DNA of 64,000 nt from positions 62,001 to 126,000 of the forward strand of contig NZ_CANLZM010000006.1 of NCBI RefSeq assembly GCF_947495565.1. The letters are read 5' to 3'. The translations under genes and the position numbers were made by a program. This DNA is from an uncultured Pontibacter sp. GTDB taxonomy: Bacteria > Bacteroidota > Bacteroidia > Cytophagales > Hymenobacteraceae. The notes beneath the pieces were generated by a model, which was given only the letters and a program-made list of their open reading frames with translations, made no database searches and had not been told where the DNA came from. Numbering within the stretch: the first letter of the stretch is position 1; the number at the start of each line of letters is the position of its first letter. Below, piece after piece: positions 54,630 through 62,582 of the stretch.

Positions 54630-54656
54630 GCTATATCTTACGTTTTATCTGCCAAA

Positions 54657-55184
54657 ATGCGCTCAGCTTACAACTTCGCTTTAACGTATAGCTTTTTACT
54701 ACTGCTGCTACTGCTGGCAAGTATGGCGCAGGCACAGCGGCACCCTGGCACATTTGTAGCCCGCAATGCCTATTACCTGGAAGTTAGCGGCTCCTCCGAC
54801 ACCTACTCCCTTAACTTTGACCGCATTGTGTACCAGCACGGTGTTTTTAAAGCTGCCGTACGAGCGGGCATCGGTACTAACTTGTTTTTTCAGGAAGGAG
54901 AGCCGGGCGTGTATCCGATCGTTCCGCTGGAGGCGCTGGGTCTGATAGGCGCTACACCCAATCATTTAGAGTTTGGCCTGGGCTACACGCGCCGCTTCAC
55001 CGACCACCCGGACCTGATGCAGAACATGTACTTCGCCAGAATAGGACTCCGGTACCAGCACCCGCACGGCGGTTGGTTGGTCAGGCTGGCGGTTACTCCT
55101 TTCATTTCGCCGGAAAACAAATCCGACACACCGGGGCTGGCAGTGGTGCCGCGTTTCGGCCTGAGCGTCGGGCGCAGTTTCTAA
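54657..55184 (+). CDS. Exported hypothetical protein, probable outer-membrane barrel
   Basis: A 175-residue exported protein using the ATG at 54657, which gives a standard signal peptide (MRSAYNFALT... ending SMAQAQ). An upstream TTG at 54627 is less likely because it would precede the signal with ten polar residues. The mature part alternates like a small beta-barrel (GVFKAAVRAGIGTNLFF, EFGLGYTRRFTD, YFARIGLRYQHPHGGW) and ends GLSVGRSF with an aromatic residue. Family unknown. Its stop is 5 bp from the end of the convergent Trm112-like gene. Confidence 0.7.
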   Translation: MRSAYNFALTYSFLLLLLLLASMAQAQRHPGTFVARNAYYLEVSGSSDTYSLNFDRIVYQHGVFKAAVRAGIGTNLFFQEGEPGVYPIVPLEALGLIGATPNHLEFGLGYTRRFTDHPDLMQNMYFARIGLRYQHPHGGWLVRLAVTPFISPENKSDTPGLAVVPRFGLSVGRSF

Positions 55185-55189
55185 TCAGC

Positions 55190-55456
55190 CTACCCTTCCA
55201 GCAGAAACGGCTGAGAATCTTTTATCTTGAGGTCTAAACCCCATTTTTCCAGCAAAGGAGCTTCCAGAGCTTTCTCACGGTACTCATCCGGCGTCATGAT
55301 TGGGATGCCATATATGATGGGATAATAGCGCCTGCACACAGGGCAGGTTAGCAGCCCCTCCTGTATATCGCCGTTCTCCAGCGCAGTGAAAACCTTTGCA
55401 TTCAGGTCGTGCTTATCTATGGGGCAGCAAAGTTTAGTTAAAAGCGATGGGTTCAT
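55190..55456 (-). CDS. Trm112-like zinc-ribbon protein
   Basis: An 88-residue protein. The ATG at 55456 overlaps the ThiE-like stop as ATGA; the longer open frame is not needed. It starts MNPSLLTKLCCPIDKHDL and has TCPVCRRYYPIIYGIPIM, matching Trm112/UPF0434: Cys11 and Cys38/Cys41 are in place, but the fourth usual Cys position of the first knuckle is Asp14. Trm112 proteins bind and activate class I methyltransferases in eukaryotes and archaea, and bacterial forms often lie beside methyltransferase genes. A methyltransferase is the first gene of this operon, so a partnership is a fair inference. Confidence 0.8.
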   Translation of the reverse strand: MNPSLLTKLCCPIDKHDLNAKVFTALENGDIQEGLLTCPVCRRYYPIIYGIPIMTPDEYREKALEAPLLEKWGLDLKIKDSQPFLLEG

Positions 55457-56097
55457 TTCTGTAGTTTGGTTAAAGCGTTTACATAAGCGGAGGCCGACTT
55501 TTGCGGTGACTCCGCCTGCAGAATACCTGAGATAACGGCCACGCCGGTAAAATCCAGATCCTGCCATCCGTTCATATTTTCAGTTGTTATTCCTCCTGAT
55601 AAAAAGAAGGGGATGCGAGTCATTTTCCTTGCCTGCCGCACCGTTTCGGGGCGCACCATATCGCAGCTGCTGACGGAGCCGGAGGTGAACATAGAACAGA
55701 ACGAGACATAATCTGCCTGGTGCTCCTCTGCCCACCAGATTACCTCCAGGTTGTTGCTGCAGGTAATGCCACAGATAAAGTGTCGGTTCAGTTCCTGCCG
55801 AATGGCCTGAAGGTCTGCGGGCGGCCTGTCGAAATGCACACCCGCTAGCGCCGTGTTTTTCAAAAGCCGCCACTCCTCGTTGATCAGTACAGGTACCTGG
55901 GCGGCAACGTCTAGGATGGCACGCACAAGCTCCTCTTTGGCAGGCATATCAAAGTGCGCAGGCCAGTTGCTCCAGACCTGCACCACGTTTACGCCTCCTG
56001 CCAGAGCACTTTTCAGCTTAGCCAGCAGCGTGGCTCTTTCCATACTTGGGTCGAGCACCAGGTATACACCGCTGAGTTGTTCTTTTTTCGCGCTCAT
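55453..56097 (-). CDS. ThiE-like protein lacking canonical active-site residues
   Basis: A 214-residue TIM-barrel protein if started at 56097, which makes an ATGA overlap with the preceding gene like the other junctions of this operon; ATG at 56103 would add two residues. The fold of thiamine phosphate synthase is clear: LSGVYLVLDP, GGVNVVQVW, VPVLINEEW, AGVHFDRPP, CGITCSN, FFLSGGITTENM, GVAVISGIL. But the usual QxREK becomes QVWSN, NDR becomes NEE, and the FPTxTK phosphate-loop region is FTSGSVSSCD. These are the residues that bind the pyrimidine pyrophosphate in true ThiE, so the normal reaction is doubtful. Confidence 0.82.
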   Translation of the reverse strand: MSAKKEQLSGVYLVLDPSMERATLLAKLKSALAGGVNVVQVWSNWPAHFDMPAKEELVRAILDVAAQVPVLINEEWRLLKNTALAGVHFDRPPADLQAIRQELNRHFICGITCSNNLEVIWWAEEHQADYVSFCSMFTSGSVSSCDMVRPETVRQARKMTRIPFFLSGGITTENMNGWQDLDFTGVAVISGILQAESPQKSASAYVNALTKLQK

Positions 56098-57158
56098 TTC
56101 CATCCAGCTTTAAAAGCATTGAAAAATGCGCCCCAGTAAGGATCGGTGCCATCAAAGGCGAGTGGCTTCTCCTCTCCGTTTTCCCGTATCTTAAATCCAT
56201 CCTGCGATGCTGTCATCTCTCCTACCACAGTGGCTTTGATGGATTTAGAGGCTAAGTGGCGGACAAGATCATCTTCCCGGCCTTTCTTGATAGCCATCAC
56301 CATAGAGCCAGCTCCCACGGAAAATCGATGGTCGATGCCGAACAAACCGGCAATTTGGCGTTGGGCCTCCCCTACCGGCAGCTTTTCATTATCCAGGGTA
56401 AACCCGCAGCCACAGGCCTGAGCCATCTCGCAAATAGCACCCACTACGCCTCCCTCGGTCACGTCGTGCATGGCTTTAAGCTCCAGGTTATGCTGCAGCG
56501 CCTCCGCAGCTGCCAGGGCATCGGGCAGTGAGGAAGTGCGGTAAAAGTTTTCGCAGCCTTGCTCGTATACTTCCCTGCCCAGTTTGTTCTTCACCGTTTC
56601 CGGAAAGCTTATGGCAAGTATAGAAGTGGAGGTTAGCGCGGTTTCCTTCGTCACGACAAGCACATCACCGGGCTCAGCCCTGTTACTGGTTATAATCTTC
56701 TCTAAAGGAGCTGTTAAAAACATGGTGCCACCGCCGCAAATGGTTGAGTTCTGCCCCTCAATCTGGCCTGTGTGCCCGCCGGTAATGGCCACTCCGATCT
56801 GCTCACAGAACCGGTGCATGTGCTGCCAATATTCCTGAAAGGCCACCAGCGACAGACTAGCAGGCAGGTTGAGCACGAACTGCGCAAACATAGGCGCAAA
56901 GCCAGTAGAGGCCATGTCGTTGGCCAGCAGGTGCACCGACAGCCAAGCCGATTCCTGCAGCCCAATGGAAGGGATGAGCGAAAGCGGGTCACTTGAAACA
57001 GCCATGCCCAAGCCATTGCCTAAGTTTATAACAGCGGTATCCACACCAAAAGTAGGCCCAAGCACCACCTCGGGGCGGTTGTAGCCGCAATGCGGCAGCA
57101 GCACGTCCTTAAACGTGGTCGCCGCTATTTTTCCTGAGTTGTCTTCAAATGCACTCAT
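56094..57158 (-). CDS. AIR synthase-related protein (PurM/HypE/ThiL superfamily)
   Basis: A 354-residue ATP-dependent enzyme of the PurM superfamily. N-terminal half: FGVDTAVINLGNGLGMAVSSDPL, HLLANDMASTGFAPMFAQFV and ITGGHTGQIEGQNSTICGGG. C-terminal half: MHDVTEGGVVGAICEMAQACG, the HypE/SelD/ThiL-type motif. The metal-binding GDDAA of ThiL is GVDTA here, so it is not a standard thiamine monophosphate kinase. Superfamily members activate a carboxamide, formyl or phosphate group with ATP. Overlaps the methyltransferase stop (57155-57158) and ThiE-like start (56094-56097), both as ATGA. Specific reaction unknown. Confidence 0.85.
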   Translation of the reverse strand: MSAFEDNSGKIAATTFKDVLLPHCGYNRPEVVLGPTFGVDTAVINLGNGLGMAVSSDPLSLIPSIGLQESAWLSVHLLANDMASTGFAPMFAQFVLNLPASLSLVAFQEYWQHMHRFCEQIGVAITGGHTGQIEGQNSTICGGGTMFLTAPLEKIITSNRAEPGDVLVVTKETALTSTSILAISFPETVKNKLGREVYEQGCENFYRTSSLPDALAAAEALQHNLELKAMHDVTEGGVVGAICEMAQACGCGFTLDNEKLPVGEAQRQIAGLFGIDHRFSVGAGSMVMAIKKGREDDLVRHLASKSIKATVVGEMTASQDGFKIRENGEEKPLAFDGTDPYWGAFFNAFKAGWK

Positions 57159-57880
57159 TTCACATCATTTAGCCGTACATGCAGTCCAAAAAAGTCGCCG
57201 TAGGGCTGATGCCACTGCTGCACCGGAAACCACTCAGGCAGGCCTGTGGCCGTCCACTCAATCGTATAATCTCTATCATGCAAAGCTTCCGCGATCACGG
57301 ACATCAGCATTTTTGGCGTGTAGAAGGTGGCTGTAACGTAAAATGGGTTTTTACCGAACATTTCCTGCACCCTTCTCCGGACCACCTTAGGCGAATTGCG
57401 GTTCATCATGCCGAACACAATGCCATACTTGCCCACGCGCACTGCTTCCCTGATTACCTTCACGGGGTCTTTGTAGTACTCGAAGGTGGTGATAAAGGCA
57501 AGCGCGTCGAAAGTATGGTCTTTGAAGGGCATATGGTGGGAATCGGCCAGCACCAAATCGCCGTTGAACAGGTGCACGCCTTGGCCCAGCATAAAAGGTG
57601 AGATGTCGCCGCCGCTGGCCTCAATGCCTATTTCTTTCCACCAGCGGGTAAAGCGGGTGGTGCCGCAGCCAAACTCTAAGAGGGTTTTTACGCGCGTATC
57701 ATTTTTGATCAGCTCCCCGATTACTTTCTTTTGCCAGATTTCGGCGCGTTTGTAGCGGCCTTCATACCAAAGCTCGTAGGTATCGGTGTGGTCGCGGTTA
57801 AAAAACCATTCTTTACGGCCCTGCCACTTGCGCAGGTCTCCTGTTACCAGGTCAAATTTTTGTTTTTGCAGATTGCTCAT
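57155..57880 (-). CDS. SAM-dependent methyltransferase, first gene of the TPP-riboswitch operon
   Basis: A 241-residue class I methyltransferase starting at ATG 57880. The open frame continues upstream through the riboswitch, but that extension is RNA sequence, not protein. The SAM loop is TLLEFGCGTTRFTRWW (about 67-81), followed by GGDISPFML and FDALAFITTFEYYKDP. The N-terminal YELWYEGRYKRAEIWQK and C-terminal EWFPVQQWHQPYGDFFGLHV are distinctive. A thiamine-responsive riboswitch starts about 65-165 bp upstream, so thiamine pyrophosphate should repress it. Substrate unknown; partners may include the Trm112-like protein of the same operon. Confidence 0.85.
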   Translation of the reverse strand: MSNLQKQKFDLVTGDLRKWQGRKEWFFNRDHTDTYELWYEGRYKRAEIWQKKVIGELIKNDTRVKTLLEFGCGTTRFTRWWKEIGIEASGGDISPFMLGQGVHLFNGDLVLADSHHMPFKDHTFDALAFITTFEYYKDPVKVIREAVRVGKYGIVFGMMNRNSPKVVRRRVQEMFGKNPFYVTATFYTPKMLMSVIAEALHDRDYTIEWTATGLPEWFPVQQWHQPYGDFFGLHVRLNDVK

Positions 57881-57957
57881 CGCAGGAATTATTATGTGAG
57901 AATAATCCTGACTTTGTAAAGCAGATAGGAAGGGATAGCGCACACTCGTATAAGTGC

Positions 57958-58048
57958 ACGGTTGGCTTACGATTCCTACGCTGGCATTATCCAGATCAGG
58001 TTTTGGGTGTAATCTCAGCCTAACAGTTCGTGTTAAGCACCCCATGTA
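57958..58048 (-). ncRNA. TPP riboswitch (THI element)
   Basis: On the minus strand the conserved core is complete: GGGGTGC near 58043, CTGAGA at 58018-58013, ACACCC just after, then ACCTGATCTGGATAATGCC and AGCGTAGGA between 58001 and 57972. This order is diagnostic of the thiamine pyrophosphate aptamer. A further weak hairpin (57930-57960) and the methyltransferase ATG at 57880 follow, so control is of transcription end or translation start. TPP binding normally represses the downstream genes. Confidence 0.95.
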
Positions 58049-58213
58049 ATTTTTGTCAAGTTAAAAAAAATACGGCAAAGGCGAAAGAGTGAGGAGCCAT
58101 TTAAACATCTGGCTTTGGTGCCGGTTGTGTTACGGACAATTAGGTTGTCAGAATCATACTTTATTTTCTTATTTTTACTTCACAAAATCAACCCATTTAA
58201 ACCAAGAGAACAC

Positions 58214-59083
58214 ATGAAGAAAGTACTTATCGGCTTTGCACTATCCGCAGCGCTTATGCTTGGCGCAGGCGCTGCACAGGCACAAGGCATTAAAATGCCA
58301 GCTGCGAGCCCTTCGCAGAAGATTGAGCAGGCTGTAGGCCTTGGCACTGTTTCCGTGGAATACTCGCGCCCGGCTGTAAAAGACCGCGAGGTTTTCGGTG
58401 AGTTGGTGCCTTATGGCAAAGTATGGCGCACAGGTGCCAACGCCTCTACCAAAATCAGGTTCTCTGAGGATGTAACGATTGAGGGTAATAACGTGCCGGC
58501 CGGCGAATACGCGCTTTATACTATACCTGGCAAAGACGAGTGGGCAATCATCATCCATAAAAACACGAAGCACTGGGGCGACGGCGGCCAAGACTACAAC
58601 CAGGCAGAAGACCAGGTGCGTTTTACCGTAAAGCCACAGCAGAACCCGCGCAAGGTGGAGTCTTTTACTATCAACTTTGCTAACCTGAAGCCGGATGCGA
58701 CGGATGTAGAAATTATGTGGGCAAACACGATTGTGCCGTTTACAGTTAAAACTGAGGTAGACAGCAAGGTAATGGCTCAGATACAGGAGCAGGTGGTGAA
58801 AGGCACTAACGTGAACCCGAACCTGTACGCCGCGGCAGCTAACTATTATTTTCAGAACGGCCATGACCTGAAGCAGGCGCACGATTGGATGAGAAAGGCC
58901 AACGAGAAGGACGCCAAGTACTGGAACATGCACACGCAGGCAAAAATCGAGGCGAAGATGAAGAACTACAAGGCAGCGATAAAAACTGCGGAGAAGTCTA
59001 AAGAACTTGCCAAAGCAGCCAACAGCGCAGACTATGTGCGCCTGAATGACATGGCTATTGCCGAGTGGAAAAACATGAAATAA
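58214..59083 (+). CDS. DUF2911 domain-containing exported protein
   Basis: A 289-residue exported protein from the ATG at 58214 (signal MKKVLIGFALSAALML...AQAQ). The DUF2911 domain (about 25-180) carries VSVEYSRPAVKDREVFGELVPYGKVWRTGANASTKIRF and AGEYALYTIPGKDEW. Residues about 195-289 form helical TPR-like repeats (NLYAAAANYYFQNGHDLKQAHDWMRKA). The family is found widely in Bacteroidota and Acidobacteria with no known function. Divergent from the TPP riboswitch operon, monocistronic with its own hairpin. Confidence 0.88.
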   Translation: MKKVLIGFALSAALMLGAGAAQAQGIKMPAASPSQKIEQAVGLGTVSVEYSRPAVKDREVFGELVPYGKVWRTGANASTKIRFSEDVTIEGNNVPAGEYALYTIPGKDEWAIIIHKNTKHWGDGGQDYNQAEDQVRFTVKPQQNPRKVESFTINFANLKPDATDVEIMWANTIVPFTVKTEVDSKVMAQIQEQVVKGTNVNPNLYAAAANYYFQNGHDLKQAHDWMRKANEKDAKYWNMHTQAKIEAKMKNYKAAIKTAEKSKELAKAANSADYVRLNDMAIAEWKNMK

Positions 59084-59106
59084 AGCTATCTTTGCTTTTA
59101 TCGTAT

Positions 59107-59140
59107 AAAGGCCTCCGGGAGTATACTTCCGGAGGCCTTT
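59107..59140 (+). terminator. Terminator of the DUF2911 gene
   Basis: A perfect 12-bp stem (AAAGGCCTCCGG/CCGGAGGCCTTT, 59107-59118 with 59129-59140) followed by Ts. The loop contains AGTATACT. Confidence 0.85.
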
Positions 59141-59167
59141 TTATGTCACTTATAAAGTATAAATCTG

Positions 59168-60082
59168 TTGGAAGAGAAGAAGCATTCTGAGGAGCACCTG
59201 GGCCCGGCCCGCGAATACTGGTGGAACGAGGATTACCTGGAGCTGCTGGCTGAGCGGCTGCACATCCGTTACATTCAGTCGCTGGTGGATATTGGCTGCG
59301 GAAAGGGCATGATGGGTTTCAAGTTCTCGAAGTATATGGGCCATGGCGGCAAAGTATACGGCGTTGATTATGAGCCAGGCTACATTGCAGAGGCGCGGCA
59401 GCGGGCGCAGAGCGAGTTCGGGCACAAGAACATCGACTATGAATTTAAAGTAGGCAACGCTACTGAGATTCCACTGCCTGATGATATCTCGGATGTTACG
59501 CTCTGCCAGACGCTCCTGATCCATGTAAAAAACCCACAGCGCGTTATCCAAGAAATGATCCGGGTGACAAAACCCGGCGGTTGGGTGGTGGCGCTGGAGC
59601 CGAACAACCTGGTGCCCAACCTGATGTTCGACCGCTACGGCGAGACCGACTATAATGTAGAGGCCATGCTGGAGGTGCTGGAGGTAAAACTGCGCATCGA
59701 GAAAGGCAAAAAACAGTTAGGTGAAGGCTTCAACTCTTTAGGCGATGTAGTGCCCGATCTTTTTCTGAAAGCAGGTTTGCAGGATGTGAAAGTATGGATT
59801 TCGGACAAGGCCCTGTCTATCATTCCGCCTTATGATACCCAGGAGAAAATGCTGCGCGTGGAGCAAATGCTGCAGTGGATTGAGAGCGAGGCCATGGGCT
59901 ATGACTACCAGGATAACCTGAATTACTTTATGGCTGGCGGCGGCGATAAAGATAAGTTTGATGCTTATTGGCAAAAGCTGCTTTACAACAAAATCATGCT
60001 GAAGGAGAAGCTACAGCGCGAGGAGTACGTGTCGGCGGGCGGCAGTTTGGTGTATATTGTAGCGGCACAGAAGCCGCGGTAG
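59168..60082 (+). CDS. SAM-dependent methyltransferase
   Basis: A 304-residue methyltransferase. The start is TTG (59168), since no earlier ATG fits and MEEKKHSEEHLG is a reasonable N-terminus. The SAM loop is LVDIGCGKGMMGFKFSKY, with VYGVDYEPGYIAEA and DVTLCQTLLIHVKNP then VTKPGGWVVALEPNN. The C-terminal third is a helical domain. The substrate cannot be named. It follows the DUF2911 terminator by 28 bp, so it has its own promoter. Confidence 0.85.
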   Translation: MEEKKHSEEHLGPAREYWWNEDYLELLAERLHIRYIQSLVDIGCGKGMMGFKFSKYMGHGGKVYGVDYEPGYIAEARQRAQSEFGHKNIDYEFKVGNATEIPLPDDISDVTLCQTLLIHVKNPQRVIQEMIRVTKPGGWVVALEPNNLVPNLMFDRYGETDYNVEAMLEVLEVKLRIEKGKKQLGEGFNSLGDVVPDLFLKAGLQDVKVWISDKALSIIPPYDTQEKMLRVEQMLQWIESEAMGYDYQDNLNYFMAGGGDKDKFDAYWQKLLYNKIMLKEKLQREEYVSAGGSLVYIVAAQKPR

Positions 60083-60660
60083 AGTCAGAGAATTATGCGT
60101 GATGGCTTATGCTTCGTTCTTGGTGTAAGTCTTTATACTTTTGCCCTTCAGTAGTGTTGAGTTTGCAGCTTGAGAAGCTTCTGCTGTACAATTTATACTT
60201 GCATAGCAGCTGCTTTCCTCGATTTGAACCAAGCTATACTCAATAGCTGCAGTTCATCCACAGCTTTATAGCCAGCTTGTTTCATAGTTCACTTTGGCTC
60301 CCTCCAGGCGGGGGTAGGGGCCCTCTTTAAGGGAGGCCTCGTCTTCCCGCATCGCGCTGGGAGCTTTTCCTGCCTTCGTACCTCAGGCTGCCTCACTCCG
60401 TTCGTCACCGGAAAAACCCGCATAGGCGCTCAACGGAAAGACTGGGATCAGATTCGATAGCCACCGCTGACGGAGCTTCAACAGAATTCCCCGCCTTAGA
60501 CAAGGAGGGGTTAGGGGTGGTTGGATGATACAACTGATGGAGCCTTTCCAAAGTCCCCTCCTAGTGGGCAGGAGGAGGACAATCGTTTACAAGCAATTCC
60601 CCTCTCGGGAGGGGCAGGGGTGGGTTTATACCTGCCCGCACTTTGCCTACAGCTTAAAAC
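60083..60660. repeat. Intergenic region with GC-rich REP-like repeats
   Basis: About 580 bp without a supportable gene. Four related G/C-run units are seen: 60296-60325, 60486-60524, 60550-60580 and 60596-60629. Each has a CCCC-type arm, a short spacer, then GGAGGGG or similar followed by a (T/C)AGGGGTGG-like tail. This is the form of Bacteroidota REP-type palindromic elements. Between them, 60340-60480 is unremarkable. Convergent gene ends lie on both sides. Confidence 0.55.
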
Positions 60661-62376
60661 TTACGCCACCAACTCTTTCTTTTTCTTACCAATCAGTCCC
60701 TCAAGTATAAACCCGAACAGAACTACGGCGGCACAACCGATTACGTTGAACCACAAGAAGGCGATATCTGTGAAATAGTAGCAGTAAAGCACCACGGCCT
60801 CCGCAAGTATGGCGGCGAAAAACACAGCATTGCCTTTGATCCGCTTAAAGTAAAAAGCTACCAGAAAAATGCCCAATATGGTGCCGTAGAAGATAGAACC
60901 GATGATGTTAACGGCCTGAATCAGGTTATCGAGCAGAGAGGCATAGGTGGCAAAAATAATCGCGATGCCTCCCCACGCTACTGTAAAAAGCTTGGAGGCC
61001 TTGAGGTAGTGCACCGGGCTGCCGTCCTGCTTAACAGATCGTTTATAAATGTCGATGACAGTGGTGGATGCCAGTGCGTTTAGCTCAGAGGCCGTGGACG
61101 ACATGGCAGCAGAAAAAATAACCGCCAGCAGCAGCCCCACCAGCCCCACCGGGAGGTACTTCATTACAAAAGAGATGAAAACATAATCTGTATCCCTTGT
61201 TTCAGAGCCTGGTACAGCCTTCTGGATTACACCTTTTACCTGGTCCCGCACCTCTTTGCCTGCTTCGGTATAGCTGCTTACTTGGGTGGCTGCAGCGTTA
61301 ATTGCCGCTTCATCTTCTGTTTTCAGAGCCGTAACCAGTCCCTGCACCGCCTCCTGCTTCTGCTCAAAAATGGAGCTATACTTTGTTTCCAGGCCGCGCA
61401 GTTCATCGGCGTATGCCGTGGCGTACACTTTGCTTTTGGCGGCCTCGTTAAAGAACACCGGCGGCTGGTTAAACTGGTAAAACACAAACACCATCACCCC
61501 GATGAACAGAATAAGGAACTGCATCGGTATCTTGAGCAAACCATTGAATAACAGCCCCAAACGGCTTTCCGCTATCGATTTACCTCCCAAGTAACGCGCT
61601 ACCTGGCTTTGGTCGGTGCCGAAGTATGACAGCGCCAGAAACAAGCCACCTGTAATGCCGGACCAGAAATTGTAGCGGTCGTCCCAGCTTGTTTCCCAAT
61701 CCCAGGAGAAGTCCACTACATTCATTTTGCCCATTTTACCGGCCACAGCCACCGCATCGCCAAAGCCCACATTATCCGGCAGGTAGCTTACCACCATAAA
61801 ACCGGCGATGATCATGCCGCCCATCATCACAGCCATCTGCTGCTTCTGCGTTACGCTTACGGCCTTTGTGCCCCCTGACATAGTATAAATAATCACCAGC
61901 ACTCCAATAAGTAGATTGGTAATTGTCAGGCTCCAGCCCAGCATGGTAGAAAGTATAATAGCCGGCGCATAAATAGTAATGCCTGCCGCCAAACCACGTT
62001 GCACCAGAAACAGGAACGCTGCCAAAGAGCGTGTTTTCAGGTCGAAGCGGTTTTCCAGAAACTCGTAGGCTGTGTATACTTTCAGGCGGTAAAAAATCGG
62101 GATAACCGTAATGGAAATGATCACCATCGCGATCGGCAGGCCGAAGTAAAACTGCACGAAACGCATGCCGTCTTCATAGGCCTGCCCAGGAGTAGACAGA
62201 AAGGTAATGGCACTTGCCTGCGTCGCCATAATGGACAGCCCGATGGTCCACCACTTCATGCTGTTGTCGCCTTTCAGATAGCCTTCAATATCTTTGCTGC
62301 CGCGCGTTTTCCAGACGCCATAGGTCACAATAAACCCTAGCGTACCCAGCAGCACTACCCAGTCAAGTGGCCTCAT
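60661..62376 (-). CDS. Sodium:solute symporter family transporter (long form)
   Basis: A 571-residue inner-membrane protein of the sodium:solute symporter family with about 14 hydrophobic segments. KWWTIGLSIMATQASAITFLSTPGQAYEDGM is the first-unit signature, GGTKAVSVTQKQQM follows helix 5, and SAAMSSTASELNALASTTVIDIY gives the helix 8 Ser-rich sodium-site region. A loop of about 75 residues (roughly 320-395, with many Ala and Glu) lies between helices 7 and 8. Its ATG overlaps the TGA of a 48-residue membrane microprotein as ATGA, so the two are translated together. Substrate unknown. Confidence 0.92.
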   Translation of the reverse strand: MRPLDWVVLLGTLGFIVTYGVWKTRGSKDIEGYLKGDNSMKWWTIGLSIMATQASAITFLSTPGQAYEDGMRFVQFYFGLPIAMVIISITVIPIFYRLKVYTAYEFLENRFDLKTRSLAAFLFLVQRGLAAGITIYAPAIILSTMLGWSLTITNLLIGVLVIIYTMSGGTKAVSVTQKQQMAVMMGGMIIAGFMVVSYLPDNVGFGDAVAVAGKMGKMNVVDFSWDWETSWDDRYNFWSGITGGLFLALSYFGTDQSQVARYLGGKSIAESRLGLLFNGLLKIPMQFLILFIGVMVFVFYQFNQPPVFFNEAAKSKVYATAYADELRGLETKYSSIFEQKQEAVQGLVTALKTEDEAAINAAATQVSSYTEAGKEVRDQVKGVIQKAVPGSETRDTDYVFISFVMKYLPVGLVGLLLAVIFSAAMSSTASELNALASTTVIDIYKRSVKQDGSPVHYLKASKLFTVAWGGIAIIFATYASLLDNLIQAVNIIGSIFYGTILGIFLVAFYFKRIKGNAVFFAAILAEAVVLYCYYFTDIAFLWFNVIGCAAVVLFGFILEGLIGKKKKELVA

Positions 62377-62519
62377 TCGTATAGTTTTGTGATGATGTAA
62401 AAAAGGATGATCAGGAAAGCTAGGTTGCCCAGCACCAGCCAGTACATGCCGGCCCAGCGCTTAAAAAACGGAGGCTTCCCGATTAGTATCTCTTCGTCTG
62501 CAGGATTATGGTTTTTCAT
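62373..62519 (-). CDS. 48-residue single-helix membrane microprotein coupled to the symporter
   Basis: A complete short gene: ATG at 62519, TGA at 62375-62373, overlapping the symporter ATG as ATGA. The protein has a polar start (MKNHNPADEEILIGKPPFFKR), then one membrane helix (WAGMYWLVLGNLAFLIILFY) and a short basic end. Codon use matches the neighbours. Position and form recall the small subunits found with some sodium:solute symporters, though at 48 residues it is shorter than the DUF4212-type subunits. A role as an accessory subunit is inference. Confidence 0.8.
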   Translation of the reverse strand: MKNHNPADEEILIGKPPFFKRWAGMYWLVLGNLAFLIILFYIITKLYE

Positions 62520-62582
62520 GGATGATTTCTTTAGGACAGAAGACGCTTAACTACCATACATACCTTTTTCTCTGATTCTTAA

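Noticed and set aside
57881-58045. N-terminal extension of the methyltransferase through the riboswitch
   Set aside because: The sequence is the conserved TPP aptamer, and the extra residues resemble no protein; the ATG at 57880 fits the family start.
55190-58048. Bacimethrin-type thiamine antimetabolite cluster
   Set aside because: A methyltransferase and a ThiE-like protein are shared in broad terms, but the thymidylate-synthase-like, glycosyltransferase and thiaminase genes of that pathway are absent.
60521-60778. Short open frames in the repeat region before the symporter
   Set aside because: They consist of the translated G/C-run repeats and overlap the symporter end; not protein-coding.
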